The position numbers and the translations under genes were made by a program. A stretch of DNA of 64,000 nt, taken from contig CAJQUW010007879.1 in the NCBI GenBank assembly GCA_907163375.1, forward strand, positions 1-64,000, in the 5' to 3' direction. This DNA is from Prostheceraeus crozeri. Its lineage: Eukaryota; Platyhelminthes; Polycladida; Euryleptidae. Shown here one piece after another: positions 37,801 through 49,407 of this stretch (positions within the stretch are counted from its first letter, which is position 1; the number at the start of each line of letters is the position of its first letter). The notes below the pieces were generated by a model. That model was not told the DNA's origin, made no database searches, and saw nothing but the letters and a program-made list of their open reading frames with translations.

Positions 37801-37909
37801 TCATTTATGCACCACATTATTTCTCGCGTTATTTGTGAAAAGAAAAACTGCGAGATCGTGATTCGCGTGAAACCCATTCAGAGCAGTTTGCAAAAAAGCA
37901 GTATTGTCC
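34881..37909. other. Long stretch without a recognisable gene
   Basis: No frame resembles a protein. No clear tandem repeat or transposon end was found. Base composition is A+T-rich like the other intergenic parts. Confidence 0.5.
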
Positions 37910-38505
37910 CTACTCGTAATGCTTTTTTGCCAGTCTAATTAGGCAACGAGAGAGGTGCCACGATAATTGAATTATGTCCAATCTGGCTCCATATAAACAA
38001 GTAGTGTTAAATATCTTTGGTTCCACGTGTCTCTCGAGTATCCCATCGGTGTCCTGCACTTCACGCCTCCACACCAAGTCTTCTTCGAGGGTGAGAATGC
38101 GGCGCAGAGCGGCTCGTCGGGCTTGCTTCGACCATGACTCTCCAGGAGACCTGCGTGTGATGCTCGGGGAAGGAGATTCATCGATGCATCTTTGAGGGGC
38201 TCGTGGAGGCAGCGCTGGTCCACTGTCGAAGCCCTCGTCAGCGTCGTCGGAGAAGACATTCTCGTAGAGATGAGAAGAAGTCACTGAGGGCCGACGGTCC
38301 ACGCTGAGGGCCAAGCGGGACGGACATTCACGAATCCGACGGAGGATGGAGTCCTGAGAGAGGGAGCGAACGTCTTAACCGTTCACTGCGACCACGATGT
38401 CACCAGCGCGCACTCCGGCCGAAAATGCAGGTCCTGAGGGGTCCACCAGGCTGACCTGAATAGCAGCGGCTCCATCCGTTGTGAGGCAGAATCCAAAGCC
38501 GCGAA
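37910..38505 (-). pseudogene. PDZ-domain-encoding exon with one in-frame stop
   Basis: The reading frame follows an acceptor-like TTCATAG at about 38506. It encodes GFGFCLTTDG, then VDPSGPAFSAGVRAGDIVVA, VNG and a final strand LALSVDRR, a typical PDZ domain. A TAA at 38375-38377 falls in the VNG-x-DV turn, where a Q codon (CAA) is likely ancestral. Downstream the frame continues with a Ser/Pro-rich stretch and a helical RRAALRRILTLEEDLVWRREV segment. The exon is clearly more G+C-rich than its surroundings, as expected for a host gene. I do not know the gene. It may be a retained exon of a live gene with a null allele, or a decayed copy. Confidence 0.55.
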
Positions 38506-38802
38506 CTATGAACAAGAAGACTCATGTACATCTGGGGAGAGATGAAGAGACTGCTGACGAGCATGAGACGTGAATAAGCAATGCAGAGAATCTTTACGAT
38601 AAATACTGGAAAAGGCAATGCTGTTGATATGACTTTAAGAGCATAGACAAGCTATAAGACATCAAGCGATATAAACACTTTGTTATTACAAACTTCACCA
38701 AACTCATCAAGTGAGGATCGAAGGTCGTCAGTATTTCTTAAATGTGCGGATACAAATGCAAGTCCTTCAGTTAGTATTTTCGATGTTATCCAATCTATTT
38801 CT

Positions 38803-39006
38803 CTACACACGTGTTTTAACAGAGGCTATCGGTCGAAACGGGAAACCTTTGTCCGTCTGCGGTTTCCAACGTGAAAAAGTTGGCCACTTCCTGTACTTAT
38901 CAATTGTATCGGACCCATTCCTTAAAGCTTCACACGGTGACATCTCGCTGTCTATGTGCATATTAAGCGAGCTGCAGAATTCAGTTTCGGTTTCAGTGTC
39001 TGCCAT
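38803..39006 (-). CDS. Doubtful short frame upstream of the PDZ exon
   Basis: A 67-codon frame starting MADTETETEFCSSLN has an ordinary protein composition and lies on the same strand upstream of the PDZ exon. It has no recognisable domain. It could be a first exon or chance. Confidence 0.2.
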   Translation of the reverse strand: MADTETETEFCSSLNMHIDSEMSPCEALRNGSDTIDKYRKWPTFSRWKPQTDKGFPFRPIASVKTRV

Positions 39007-39273
39007 CTTGAATCTTCGTTATTTTCTCGATAAGGGCTAATCGTGTGATTTTTAAACTGCTTTTCCAAACTTTCATGCAAAAATACATCAGAAATCGTTG
39101 AGAAACACAATAGGAAATTTTCAAAATGAAACCGCTTCTCCTTCAAACTGTGCTATGAGAGTATGAGAGTGATTAATCAACCCGGTACCAAAACTTGTAG
39201 CAATTTCAATTTTAGTTATACTGAAAAATTGGATTGCTAGGTTTGTCAAACGCTTCCTAATAATTATAACTGT

Positions 39274-39393
39274 AGACTGCGCTGTGTTGTATATCGAATA
39301 GCGTGCAGATTGTGCAATCATTGTTACATTGGCCCTATGAATCGACCTTTCGGCGTCCGTTTTGCTGAACATCGTAGAAGCATTGATAATTAG
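39274..39393 (+). mobile_element. Penelope-like element fragment (GIY-YIG endonuclease), plus strand
   Basis: The plus strand reads VVYRIACRLCNHCYIG followed by VRFAEHRRSI, the core of the Penelope GIY-YIG domain (YxI.C..C...YIG...R...H). Only about 40 codons remain, so it is a small relic of a retroelement. Confidence 0.6.
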
Positions 39394-39429
39394 TAATATT
39401 AGACTGTTGTCATTATATCAATAAAGAAT

Positions 39430-40010
39430 AAAGACAAAAACAATTTGTTCCACGACGTTGAGTTTGTATAATGAAACCGATATTTCACAGCCGGTCTGGC
39501 TGCGTCGTCCGGGCAGACTAAAGCGCACATCTCGCGAAGCAAAGCTTTAACATTACTCTAGACAGAATGACGTCGATGACAGTGTGCACAAAGACATGGT
39601 ATCTTTGTAAAAACAATGCTGAATAGAAAGTCATAGAAATCAAATAATAAAGTAGAGAGTTCTCTGCGACTGCTGACCGCTCAGAATGCATTAGCCTAAG
39701 AGCGGCATGATGTTGACCAATGCGAATATTCAGGCAGTTACCAGATTGTCCAATATATGAAAGCTCACAATCTTGACAGGGTATCTTATAAATAACACCA
39801 CATCTTTGAGCGGAATCAACTTTATCTTTAGGATCAGGCAAAAAATTCCTTATACGCAGACATGGTTTATAAAAGGTCTTAACATGAAATCGACGCAGAA
39901 TGGGAGCAATACATTCAGGTGTTTTTGAACTATAAGGAAAGAGTTAATCAGATAAAGTGCGTACAGCTCTTTCTATTGATGATATATTGTTACTCCTTCA
40001 GTTTTGCTGA
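39430..40010 (-). mobile_element. Penelope-like element 3' fragment, minus strand
   Basis: The minus strand encodes APILRRFHVKTFYKPC, LPDPKDKV, then GVIYKIPCQDCELSYIGQSG and IGQHHAALR, the link between reverse transcriptase and GIY-YIG endonuclease and the GIY-YIG core of Penelope-like elements. The remainder towards 39430 resembles the usual tail. The reverse transcriptase is absent or decayed, so it is a 5'-truncated relic. It faces the plus-strand fragment at 39274. Confidence 0.7.
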
Positions 40011-40980
40011 AATGCGTCGGACTTTTGCTTCAAAAATGTGTTTTACCACCAAACATTCGGCTGTCCTATGTGGGCAGTCCTATTTCCGTGACTGTTGCAA
40101 GCCTTGTCATGCAAGATGTTGAGAGCAGAATTTTTTGTCATCCGATGCTCATGTTAGCTCAAGTCAAACACAGTTTGTGAAATCCTGATCGCGAATGGGT
40201 ATCCCTATCCGTTTGTTAATGATAATATTTACAATGAAACAAGTGTTGCCCGCGATGATCAAAATGAAATTGTTAGTAGTGTATATAGACAGTGCGAGTG
40301 TATAGAATAAAGACAGTACAAGAGCCATCTCAGATCACATTGTGCTACGTCATTCTGATCGTTCTTCTACTGTAGACGACCCTATTCATACTAGGGTGGC
40401 TGATGCGAATTATATCAGGATCCATTGTCCATCCATGAACAGGAAACAAGAATTGATGAGAAGTCATTATTGAAATTTGAACCATCGCTTGCCAGTTTGT
40501 CCATGAATAAGTCCGCGGCGGACGAAGCGTCGGGCCGATCTGACATTCTCATTTTACGTCACTTGCAAATTATAAACGTCGCCATAAGAAGGGAGGGTTC
40601 TCAATTTTTCTCTAAAAAGAAAAATGGTAGGAAAAGGAATTTCCTTCCGTGCAAGGCAATTAGCTGTAACTAGCCTAGTTGACTTTTATGCATGATCCTA
40701 TCACTCACTCCCGGTGTCCTATTCGATGCGGACGTTGGTGATCACGGCTCTCCATTTTTCTCTATTCGTCGAGATCCTGATTGTGTCTGCCTCCCTGCGT
40801 AGATCAGTCTTCCTCAAAGACTTCTTCTGTTGAATTTTCTTGTTACAAGAGATAGAGAGATGTGTTTATATTTAAAATAATGGAAATCATCAATACAACA
40901 ATCAGTGCAATAATCAAGTTAATGATTATATGACAAAGTATTCAGTAAGAGAGCAATAATGCTGGCTAAATTTTGTACAA
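40011..40980. other. No gene seen
   Basis: Short frames only. The block near 40700-40850 has a more coding-like base composition and may be a further LINE 3' relic, but no domain could be read. Confidence 0.4.
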
Positions 40981-40984
40981 ACAC

Positions 40985-41520
40985 TCACTTGCTTCCATAC
41001 AAATCCAAGGGAAAAAGAGTTTGAGCGTCTGGCAGTACGCGAAAAAGGACTCGAAAAGTGATCACTGATTCTCAAGCGTTGGCACAAAATTATGTAGCGG
41101 ATGACAAGAGTTAGCTTCACAGTTGTGCAAAAAATTCAACCCACTTCGAAATAACATGGCCAAAAACAGGTCAAACTTGCCACATTCACACTCACGTCAA
41201 CAAATTAAACGTTGTGATCTTCTGAAAAACCGATCAGCCTTCTCAGTCAAGGTTTTAGAAAGATAACCAAAAGCCGGTGATGAATACATAAATAAAGAAG
41301 TGATGATTGCATGGAAAATCACAATCAGTTCATGCTTCCCCATAGTCTCACGCAGACAACGGATGTTGTAAAGACGGCGGGAAGCTCTCTTCAAAAGTCG
41401 TTCTCCACTTCCCCCTTTCACATTGCGTGACCCATGAGCTTCGCCTATCAATCTCTGATATCTTGAAGAACAATTCGTTTTGCCCTTGACCATCGCAGCC
41501 ACAGAATTAGACAAGTCGTC
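40985..41520 (-). mobile_element. CR1/L2-like LINE 3' fragment
   Basis: The minus strand reads ASRRLYNIRCLRETMGKHEL, IFHAIITSLFMYSSPAF and RSQRLIC, the post-RT region of CR1/L2-type reverse transcriptases, followed in other frames by a HPLHNFVP-like tail. It is 5'-truncated with several frame changes, an old copy. It resembles the same region of the larger LINE at 54963-57560. Confidence 0.65.
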
Positions 41521-41869
41521 ACTTCTTCTGTTTGACTAGAAAGGAAACATTCAGCGTTGATGAAATGGCACAATCTGCTGATATGATGCCATAGCAATCG
41601 AACAATGAGCAGCCAAATTCAACATTAAACACGCATTGTACGAAACTTCAGTGACTTATCAACCAGATCACATAGCAAAGAGACACAGACGATGTCAAGT
41701 TCCATTAGACTACTATATGAAATGGAAAATGAGAGCAAGAACTAATAAACCAAGCACTAATCGAGAGATCTGTTCAAGGTGGTTAATAAAAAGATGATTA
41801 TTAATCGCTCTGACATGAAGTGCTGCTAGAAATCTGGTGACCATAGCTTGGTTGGTTTTAGAGATAGTC

Positions 41870-42150
41870 AAAAAGTTCGCCAGGACGGCGGAAAACTTCC
41901 CCCAGTGAGATGAGGGTTAAAATGTGGTGCATGTGGCATTCGAGCATCCTGTTCTTAATTCGACTGTCAATCTTCCGGTCCTTCATTACATTATGCAGCT
42001 TTTGCAAAGCACATTTTCCTATCCCAAATCTTCTTTTGTTTTCTTTTTGCAAGGTTTTATATCAGATATCATCACACTTTTAAGATAGTTAAAGGAATCA
42101 ACTTGTTCTTTTGCTTCATTTCTTATGTAGGTTGTGCTTCGATATGATAT
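41870..42150 (-). mobile_element. LINE reverse-transcriptase C-terminal fragment (second family)
   Basis: The minus strand reads EQVDSFNYLKSVMISDIKPC, then in another frame IGKCALQKLHNVMKDRKIDS and NRMLECHMHHILT. This matches the YLG..I..D...EIK.RI..AK.AF.....L..R.IS...R......IL block of endonuclease-bearing LINEs. A frame change lies near 42045. It is a short old relic of a family distinct from the CR1/L2 copies. Confidence 0.6.
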
Positions 42151-42440
42151 AGAGTATTTGTAGACTATTTGTCTCTTCCCAGTTGAGACACGTGTGTGTG
42201 TACATTGTTGACGAGCAGTGACTGTATGTGGGAACAAGTGACACATAGCAGACGGTGAACATAGTTGCTCATTGTTCATGTAGCTGTCTCAGGTAGCGAA
42301 TGCTGAGGAAATGACAGCTTGGTGTGTTCCTGCATGTCAAAGTGGAATTTGTTTTTTTTCAGAACTCTTTGTAGTACTCATTTGGGACTTTGTGAATAAC
42401 GATATATTAAATAGATCAATAGATTAATGTCAATAGATAT

Positions 42441-42840
42441 GTGGAAGACTCTTCTCGTTCTGGACACCTTGTGATTGTCAACAGTGTAGAAAATCAATAT
42501 CTGATTGCTCAGACGCTAGTCGAAGCCCCTCAGTCATCAGAATGCAGTTTTCAATTCAATATCAACAGAAGATCTATGATATTAATGATCGCCGGCAATA
42601 CCGGTGTAATTCCGTTCCCGTCTTATTTGAATGTGGACACAATACAAAAATCAATGACATGTCTGCTACATATGTCTCGAGCGATTCATCCACGGTGTGA
42701 TGATATTGATGATCTGATATGTGATCGCCGTCTACAATTTTGTGAAGTGAACCATTGTGAAGCGACGCCCGATCTTCCCAATAGAATTACTTGGTCAGAT
42801 GAAGCGCAGTCGGGCCATGTTGACCATCGTCCCACTGCGG
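42441..42840 (+). mobile_element. Tc1/mariner-type transposase relic 1
   Basis: The frame starts EDSSRSGHLVIVNSVENQ, like the RSGRP linker after the helix-turn-helix of Tc1/mariner transposases, and has CDRRLQFCE followed by NRITWSDEAQ, the D-containing block before the catalytic core. The parts are in the right order, but the copy is short and decayed. Confidence 0.55.
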
Positions 42841-43811
42841 GAGGATTTCTGCAACTTTTCACGGAAGGAAAATAAATTTGGCATTATACTTTTGGAAAAT
42901 GAAGATACCTCGCAATTGTTGACTTACCAGGGAAGAGAGTTTAAAATGCATTCTTACAAAATATTACGGCTTATTTTAAAGGCGCGGGAGTGTAGGAGGC
43001 GGCAGCGTTTCCCCATGTTGAGATTAAATTGGGAAGCTAGAAGAAACTGAGCGCGTTTTATGAAAAAGAAGGGGTCTACTGCAATTTTCTACATACAATT
43101 AAGAATTTAAAGTCACTTTCTACCGTGAAATTCTGCTTTTTCATATGCAGGGTGGGTGTAAAGTTGATTGGTAGTGAAAATTAGCTATAATTCTTCCAAT
43201 TTTTATCGGACTGTAATGAAATTTGATGTGCATGCACTCCATAAAGAAGGAATATGCTTGGAATAAGTTTTCATGGAATGGAGTCTCTCAGAAAAGTTTC
43301 CTTTTTTCTCGAACTTTTTAAAAACTTGTTATCCTTTTTCGTTTAGAGGAAGGCGAATCAGCTATGAAAATCAACTAGGCAGTGAAAATTAAATAGCTCA
43401 ATGAAGAACATGTCCTCTCTGTACCATAGAAATTGATAACAATAAAACCTCTAGAATGGAAGTAAAGCTTCATGCATTACACAATAGTGGCACATAAATC
43501 GCACGCATTTTCACCTAGATTCGCTTGTCAACGGCTGTATGATTGGGTTAGAATCAGTCACATGTGCCATTCTAAGCTTTCATTGGTGGTTCATGCCCCA
43601 ACTTAGTTCCCCCGAATGTGCCTTGAGTCAATTTCCATTCTAGTCAAGTTCAGATAAAGAACAATCTATTCCTATGCTCTGTACCTACAGAACACAGAAA
43701 TCTGTTATCTCTTAAACATGGTTTCTATGAACAGTCATAACCGTCGAAAGAAGCTTCGTAAACTTCATTGATTGCGTACACCTGACCACGTATTTCATTT
43801 CTAACTGAATT

Positions 43812-44260
43812 AAGATGAGCTGGCGGTTGACCATTACAGAGCGTGCGCAAGTTGCTGTACTATAGGAAGTCTGGAACTCAGTGATGGCTGCGCAAAGGTG
43901 GTGGACCACTGGTGGCGTTCGATTAATGGGATGAATGAGCCATAGACGATAAAAAATTGTCATATGAAGCTGACGACCACTGGGTGTGCTACAGATCCAC
44001 AGAGAACGTCATGCTCTGACGGGAAATATTTCAAGGAGTCCTCAGAAGTCCACACGTGATGCTTGTGAAAGCGGACTATCAAAGCACACGGTGCGTTCCG
44101 TAAAGAGTTAGAGGCCCTTGGAAGCCTCATGTTGTGCAAGAACTGACTCTTGAAGACTGTGACCGTAGGATGGAGTTCTCCGAGACAATGCTGGATTGGT
44201 TTGACCAATGGCCAGAAATGTTGGACAACATTCTCTGGACTGATGAAGCCGCAATATGAT
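43812..44260 (+). mobile_element. Tc1/mariner-type transposase relic 2
   Basis: The plus strand reads MSWRLTITERAQVAVL (N-terminal DNA-binding helix) and, in other frames further on, ELTLEDCDRRMEFSE and DNILWTDEAA (start of the DDE core). Several frame changes and an early stop are visible, so it is an old copy. It is the second such relic within 1.5 kb. Confidence 0.55.
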
Positions 44261-45310
44261 GATATATTTTTTATATCAGATTTAAACTTGAATAACATAA
44301 ATATTCAATTTCCAAGAAAGTATAAATGCGCTCAAAAAGAATGCCTGGTAACTAATTGGTTAAGTAAACTTTATTCGCCCTGTGCATAACATGCAAAATA
44401 GAGTCTGAAGAAATGCGATCTTTCTTCATTTTTGTACGCTTCTCATTTGTCAGTTATCAATTCAACTTCTGGTAGATGTCAAGAAGACTCTTAATGAAGT
44501 TTTCAAATGACGACAAATACATCAGGAAATCGGGAGCAGTTTCTGTTTTGGAAGACGTTTCCATGAGCATTATAGTCTGAAGATGGATAGTATCTATTTT
44601 AGTATTTTTTAAGAAGATGTCATCTAGGTGTTAAACAAAGCCGTTGAATTGATTATTTGAATACGAAAACAGATCTTCATCTAATTGCCATTAGCAGTTA
44701 AATATTCAAGTCGGCACATTTCATAATGTTTATTGCATTTTCCATTTGTCATGAAAAACCTCTACAATGCATGCACTGAGAATCTGTCATTATCATTGTT
44801 ACTCACAAGTTCTGCATAATGTGATTGAAGTCAAAGCGACCATGTTTCAAAAGATAGGAAGATTTCAGCAGAAAAACAGCGCGTATGAGTTGCTAATATC
44901 TCTTCTGCACCTGATTTTAATTTGACCGCCATTTCCGATTAAACCTTAGAAAAGATGAAAGAAAAGGAGAAAGTTTAGTTCATAACTTTCAGAAGGAGAA
45001 GAGGACAGACGTGTAATGGAATTTCATTCCTAAGAATGAGATAAATGCAAACTGCGCACAAGTACTAGAATATTTGGAAACACTCGCACACGCCCATTTT
45101 CTGTATTATATTAGGCCTAATACTGAGCCGCTGAACCCATCCAGCGCGGCTGCATTTTCTTAGCATATTTCGAATAATGTCAATGAATGCACGGCTTCGT
45201 GTTTGACCCTTGATGCTGGTATAAGTTCACCCTTTCTTCATCACAAATCTACATGCAAGTCACAAATAGCTTCACTATTTTTAGATATATATTGGTTGAT
45301 AGACTTCGGG
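44261..45310. other. No gene seen
   Basis: A+T-rich sequence without a recognisable frame, transposon end or tandem repeat. Confidence 0.45.
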
Positions 45311-45311
45311 T

Positions 45312-46205
45312 ACCATAATAATAATGATAATAATAAAGTGTGTATTTGATGGAATGGAAATCGAATCATTTCACAAAGTTTTTTACAAAGATATAAGATT
45401 TGAATTTTTTACATACAAGGAATACACGGTTTGAATTTCGAAAGCAGAATATTGAGTGCAGATGCAAAATTACGGGAATTCAAAATAAGTGAATTTCACA
45501 ATTGTCTACGTTAAGTAGCATAGCAGTCCAAGGGAAAATGAATTGAGTCGTCTGGAACTAGAGCAATAAGGGATGGAAAAGTGACCGGAACGTGGAAGGT
45601 TGGACGGGACACGATGATACAAGGGATGATCAGGAGATTCACATTTTTCAACGAATTTACGTGCATGCCATCTCTAATTTCTCTTAAGTCAGAAAAGAGA
45701 GAGCATTTGCAATTGGGCTCACATATAATCCGATGTGCCCTCTTACGCATCAACTCAAGTTGCTTGATAATATTTGCCGGAAGCTTGCAGAAGAGTGGTG
45801 ACGCATGTAAAATGGTGGACATAATTGTACAATTGATCACTTCAAGTAGTTTCTTTTTGTCAATAAAAGGCTTCAAAGTGCGAATCATGTAAAGGCGACG
45901 AGAGGCTGACAGAGAGACTTTATCAAAGTAGGCATTCCACTTAAGACTGTCGCTTATGGCAACTCCAAGGATACTTAAAGAAGAGCACACTTTCATGTCT
46001 GGATAAGGCAAGGTCGTTGTGTTCCTATGACGCCGAACAAGTAACTGTTGACATTTGCCATAGTTCAGAGTCATATTATTTCGACGGGTCCACAAGAGAA
46101 TAGCTCTCAAATTATTGGGACATGGGTTGCTTCTGGTACATTATTCGACAAGTGTGAGGTCATCGGCATACTTTATCAATGCAGCATTATTAGATTCAAT
46201 TTTCA
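45312..46205 (-). mobile_element. CR1/L2-like LINE 3' fragment with ATT-type tail
   Basis: The minus strand encodes KYADDLTLVE (RT catalytic motif, at about 46180), then from 46110 an open frame with WTRRNNMTLNYGKCQQLLV, ILGVAISDSLKWNAYFDKVS and SASRRLYMIRTLKPFIDKKK. The 3' tail is a run of ATT/AAT units at 45312-45340. One stop separates the YADD part from the rest. It is 5'-truncated within the RT and is related to the LINE at 54963. Confidence 0.75.
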
Positions 46206-46335
46206 AAGTGGCAAAATATAAGTTAATAATAATTAATTTTAATTAATTAGAATATAAAGAATATACAATATTATATTATATATTACAAATTAGAATAATT
46301 AATAATTAATAATTAAAGTTATAACAATATATATA
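46206..46335. repeat. A+T-only low-complexity tract
   Basis: Mostly AATTA/TATA words lie between the minus-strand LINE relic and the plus-strand LINE start. Confidence 0.7.
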
Positions 46336-46439
46336 ATTTTCTGAGAAGGTCGTAGTTTGGTGCACAATATTTGTGTAATCACAAGTTGAAGAGAGGCAAA
46401 CTTGTCCACTTTCTCACCATGAGACCCAATGTACGTGCC

Positions 46440-46638
46440 TCGCACCAAGATAATGCATGACTAACGGCCATATCCAAGTCGCCCACAGTATCCAAGTCGA
46501 ACACAAGCCAGACATATTTGTTTGCATCGAATCATGGCTTGATCAGACTGTACCTGATAGTTTTGTGAGCTTGCAGAATTATTCATTACATCGATCGGAT
46601 CGTAGCGAAAATCGAAAAGGTGGTGGCATTGTAGTGTG
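46440..46638 (+). mobile_element. LINE (CR1/L2-like), 5' part of the endonuclease, left of an insertion
   Basis: The frame reads VEHKPDIFVCIESWLDQTVP, then YSLHRSDRSENRKGGGIVV, the N-terminal half of an APE-type LINE endonuclease. It stops being LINE-like exactly at 46638, where a CACTG transposon end begins. The other half of the same endonuclease starts at 54963. No ORF1 is present, so the copy is 5'-truncated. Confidence 0.8.
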
Positions 46639-47217
46639 CACTGTAAATCATAAGGCTAAAATTTACCTGCGAAAACTGACCCTAAAAATGTCACTGATAA
46701 AAGGCTAAAGAAGGTAATAATATCAGCGAAAATATCGCAGATGTATTATAGCGTATTTTCGCAGGTTTTATCACCTCGCTCATGTTTCTTCGCGATTCAG
46801 ATTTAAGTTATATCTAATCTTACTGTCCAAATTTATCAGTACTATGTATTACTTAATTTCGTACTCACGCCAAAAATTGTATTTACCCGCTAGATATTGC
46901 TAAATCAAATATACATGTTGTTGTAAATGAACTTTGTTGCTGAAGTAAGATGCAAGATCTGCAGCAATTGTCCCATGTAATTAGTTGAATAGAACATAAA
47001 TTGGAATGCGTAAATCTTTATTGACGACGAATGCTAAAAGCTACACCATTTCTTGAGGTCATACATGGGGCCAGACGGCCTACTGGAAAATTGAGCAAGT
47101 CCATCATTCCATCGTGGCAGGAGTAACATGTCCTCGTCAGTATGTAAAGCTATTTGCGTTGAGAATGGAAGAAACACACAAAATGAAGCTGCTACTCTCG
47201 CCATACGTTACATCATC

Positions 47218-47830
47218 AAAACTTGATAACAAAATAAGCTTAGAAAGAAACGTCTTCAAAATTGCACACTCTATATGTGATATTGTAAGTTGAATTTTTC
47301 AATAAATGGTTACAAAACATAATTATCAAAATATTCTTGGAAAAAATCTAGACTTTAAAATTGTACACTCTATATGACATCAACATTGAATTTCTTAAAA
47401 AGTGGATACAAAACTTAATAACAAAAAAGCTTAGAAAAGAATCCAAACTTCAAAATTGTGCACGCTAAACATGATATCGACATGGAATTTCTTAAAAAGT
47501 GGTCACAAAACTTAATAACAAAATAAGCTTACTAATGATGTAGAACTCAAAATTGTACACTGAACAAGATATTATATGTAGAATTTCTTAAAAATAACTT
47601 AAGAAAAGAATTTCTTACAGCAGAATAATATTGAAAAAATCTAAATTTTTTAAATTGTATTCTTTGCACGACATTGACATTTGACATCTCTAAAAACAGT
47701 GGTTGCAAAACTTATTAACAAAATAAGTTTAGAAAGAATAATCAAAACTATAAATTTGTACATTGCAAATTGTACGTTGAATGTCTTAAAAAGCAATTAC
47801 AAAAGGTTGGTAGTTTAATAACGCAATAAC
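47218..47830. repeat. Degenerate tandem repeat, about 95-98-bp unit
   Basis: About six imperfect units follow one another. Each contains ACAAAACTTAATAACAAAA, AGCTTAGAAA, AAAATTGTACACT and GAATTTCTTAAAAAGTGG. It lies inside the CACTA-like element. Confidence 0.75.
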
Positions 47831-47883
47831 AGCATACAATATGAATCTAAAAATTTGAGGAGACAAAGTGAGGGGTCGTGCAT

Positions 47884-48126
47884 TTACATAAAAGATTTTA
47901 CCAAATTCTTAATGTTTGGTGATTTGAACGACCGTCTCAAGCCAACCAGTCCTACCAAGCATTCCAGAACACTCTCTTGTTCGGCCGAATAATTTAGATT
48001 GAAACATTGGTACGAACCAACAAGCACTGAGACAGTTTCTGTGAAATTGGCCGCAGATATCTTAACCCCATTGAGGAAGACATTGAGCTCCGGACTTGTC
48101 GGGATTCCACCAATGAATGTCGATTC
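47884..48126 (-). CDS. Exon-like piece, unknown transposon or host protein C-terminus
   Basis: On the minus strand a good acceptor (CATTTTCAG) at 48127-48129 opens a frame of 80 codons ending at a stop: ESTFIGGIPTSPELNVFLNG, FTETVSVLVGSYQCFNLNYS and so on. The FNLNYSAEQESVLECLVGL part resembles the end of uncharacterised multi-exon proteins seen in fish and invertebrates. It may belong with the exon-like pieces at 49408-49757, but splice phases do not fit simply. Confidence 0.4.
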   Translation of the reverse strand, partial: ESTFIGGIPTSPELNVFLNGVKISAANFTETVSVLVGSYQCFNLNYSAEQESVLECLVGLVGLRRSFKSPNIKNLVKSFM

Positions 48127-48385
48127 CTGAAAATGACACATGTATGTAGGCATAATAAAAGCATATATGCATGTATATATAGAAAAATTTGAATAAATGT
48201 ATAAAGATGTATTTTTATAATAATAACTGAGGTTTATCACGGGATTTGTGTCTATGTACGGGATTTAACTGTCGGGGCTCCAGGATTCATTTTCAATAGC
48301 CACATTTTCAACAGCCACACTGCGAGCTTTTCCGAGCAAAGCGTTTTGGAGCTTTTATGAAGTCATCATTGTAGCTGTTGTAGGT

Positions 48386-48483
48386 GGCCACACTGCGAGC
48401 AAAGCAAACCAGAGCGATTATAGCTTGCGGACATACGTTTGCTCGAGACGCTCGCGTTTGCCTTGCTTTCAGTGTGGCTGAGG
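48386..48483. repeat. Short inverted repeat, MITE-like
   Basis: GGCCACACTGCGAGCAAAGC is followed about 70 bases later by an imperfect inverted partner ending CAGTGTGGC. A partial direct copy (AGCCACACTGCGAGC) lies just upstream near 48314. Confidence 0.45.
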
Positions 48484-49189
48484 CCAAAAGGTGTCACGGC
48501 TACGGTCGGTTACGGCTAAAGCGTTTACCATCTACGGTTCATCACGGTTGCGTTATTGCGATTCGCAATCACCTCATCAGTTACTATAGTATACTATAAT
48601 TTGATTCGAGAGACAAATTAATAAAATATTTATTGTATATTGTGTTATCATACTGATCATCTCATCGTAAAGCGTATGAGAATCTCTCATTGTCATTCCT
48701 TATCAATAGGCTTATCACTTCTTTGTTACACAATGTAGACCATATCATAGCAGTAACAAAGTGTATAGCAAACTGCAAACTGCATGCAATATAAATGTAT
48801 CGTAATCATCGTATGAACCGTAGTATCGTAGTATCTTATATCGCGATTAATATGAGCCGTCTCCAGAATGTATGAAAGGCCTGTAAGAAAAAGATAGCTT
48901 AATCGAATACCATAGGGCAATAGAGTATGATCCCATTATGATTAGTAGCCTATTTCTTGCCTTCAGCTGTATGTGTGGATGATAAGCTGCATACTATGTT
49001 ACTCAATTGATCTGATGCTATGTTTGAATAGTTTTGATTTTGGGCAAGCCTCATAACATGCCCAGGCTTACTTGCTGCCGTCAGTGAGTGTTGCTCCCCT
49101 CAGTGGGAGTTGACGATTAGCAATACTATGAGAAGATTCCGGAACTTCAGGATTACTCATTTTGTAATCACTACTGTACGTGAATCACT

Positions 49190-49384
49190 ATGAAATTTGC
49201 TCCCCTTACTGCCGCTGATGTTGAACGATCATTTTCGCACTTGAATCATATTCATAGTGACACACGTCAGTCTTTATCTTTTGAAAATCTGTCAAACCTT
49301 CTCATTATCTCTGATGAGCTACACAATAAATGTGACAAAAATATTTTAAATTCTAAAATTATACATTCAATTGACAGTTGTTGA
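49190..49384 (+). mobile_element. hAT transposase dimerisation-domain fragment
   Basis: The frame reads FAPLTAADVERSFSHLNHIH, then RQSLSFENLSNLLIIS, matching the C-terminal hAT dimerisation motif (DVERSFS..K.I...R..L..ENL..LL.I). Only this end is present, so it is a relic. It lies on the opposite strand, in the gap between the exon-like pieces at 48126 and 49408. Confidence 0.65.
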
Positions 49385-49407
49385 TCAAATCCTTAAAGTA
49401 CACTTAC

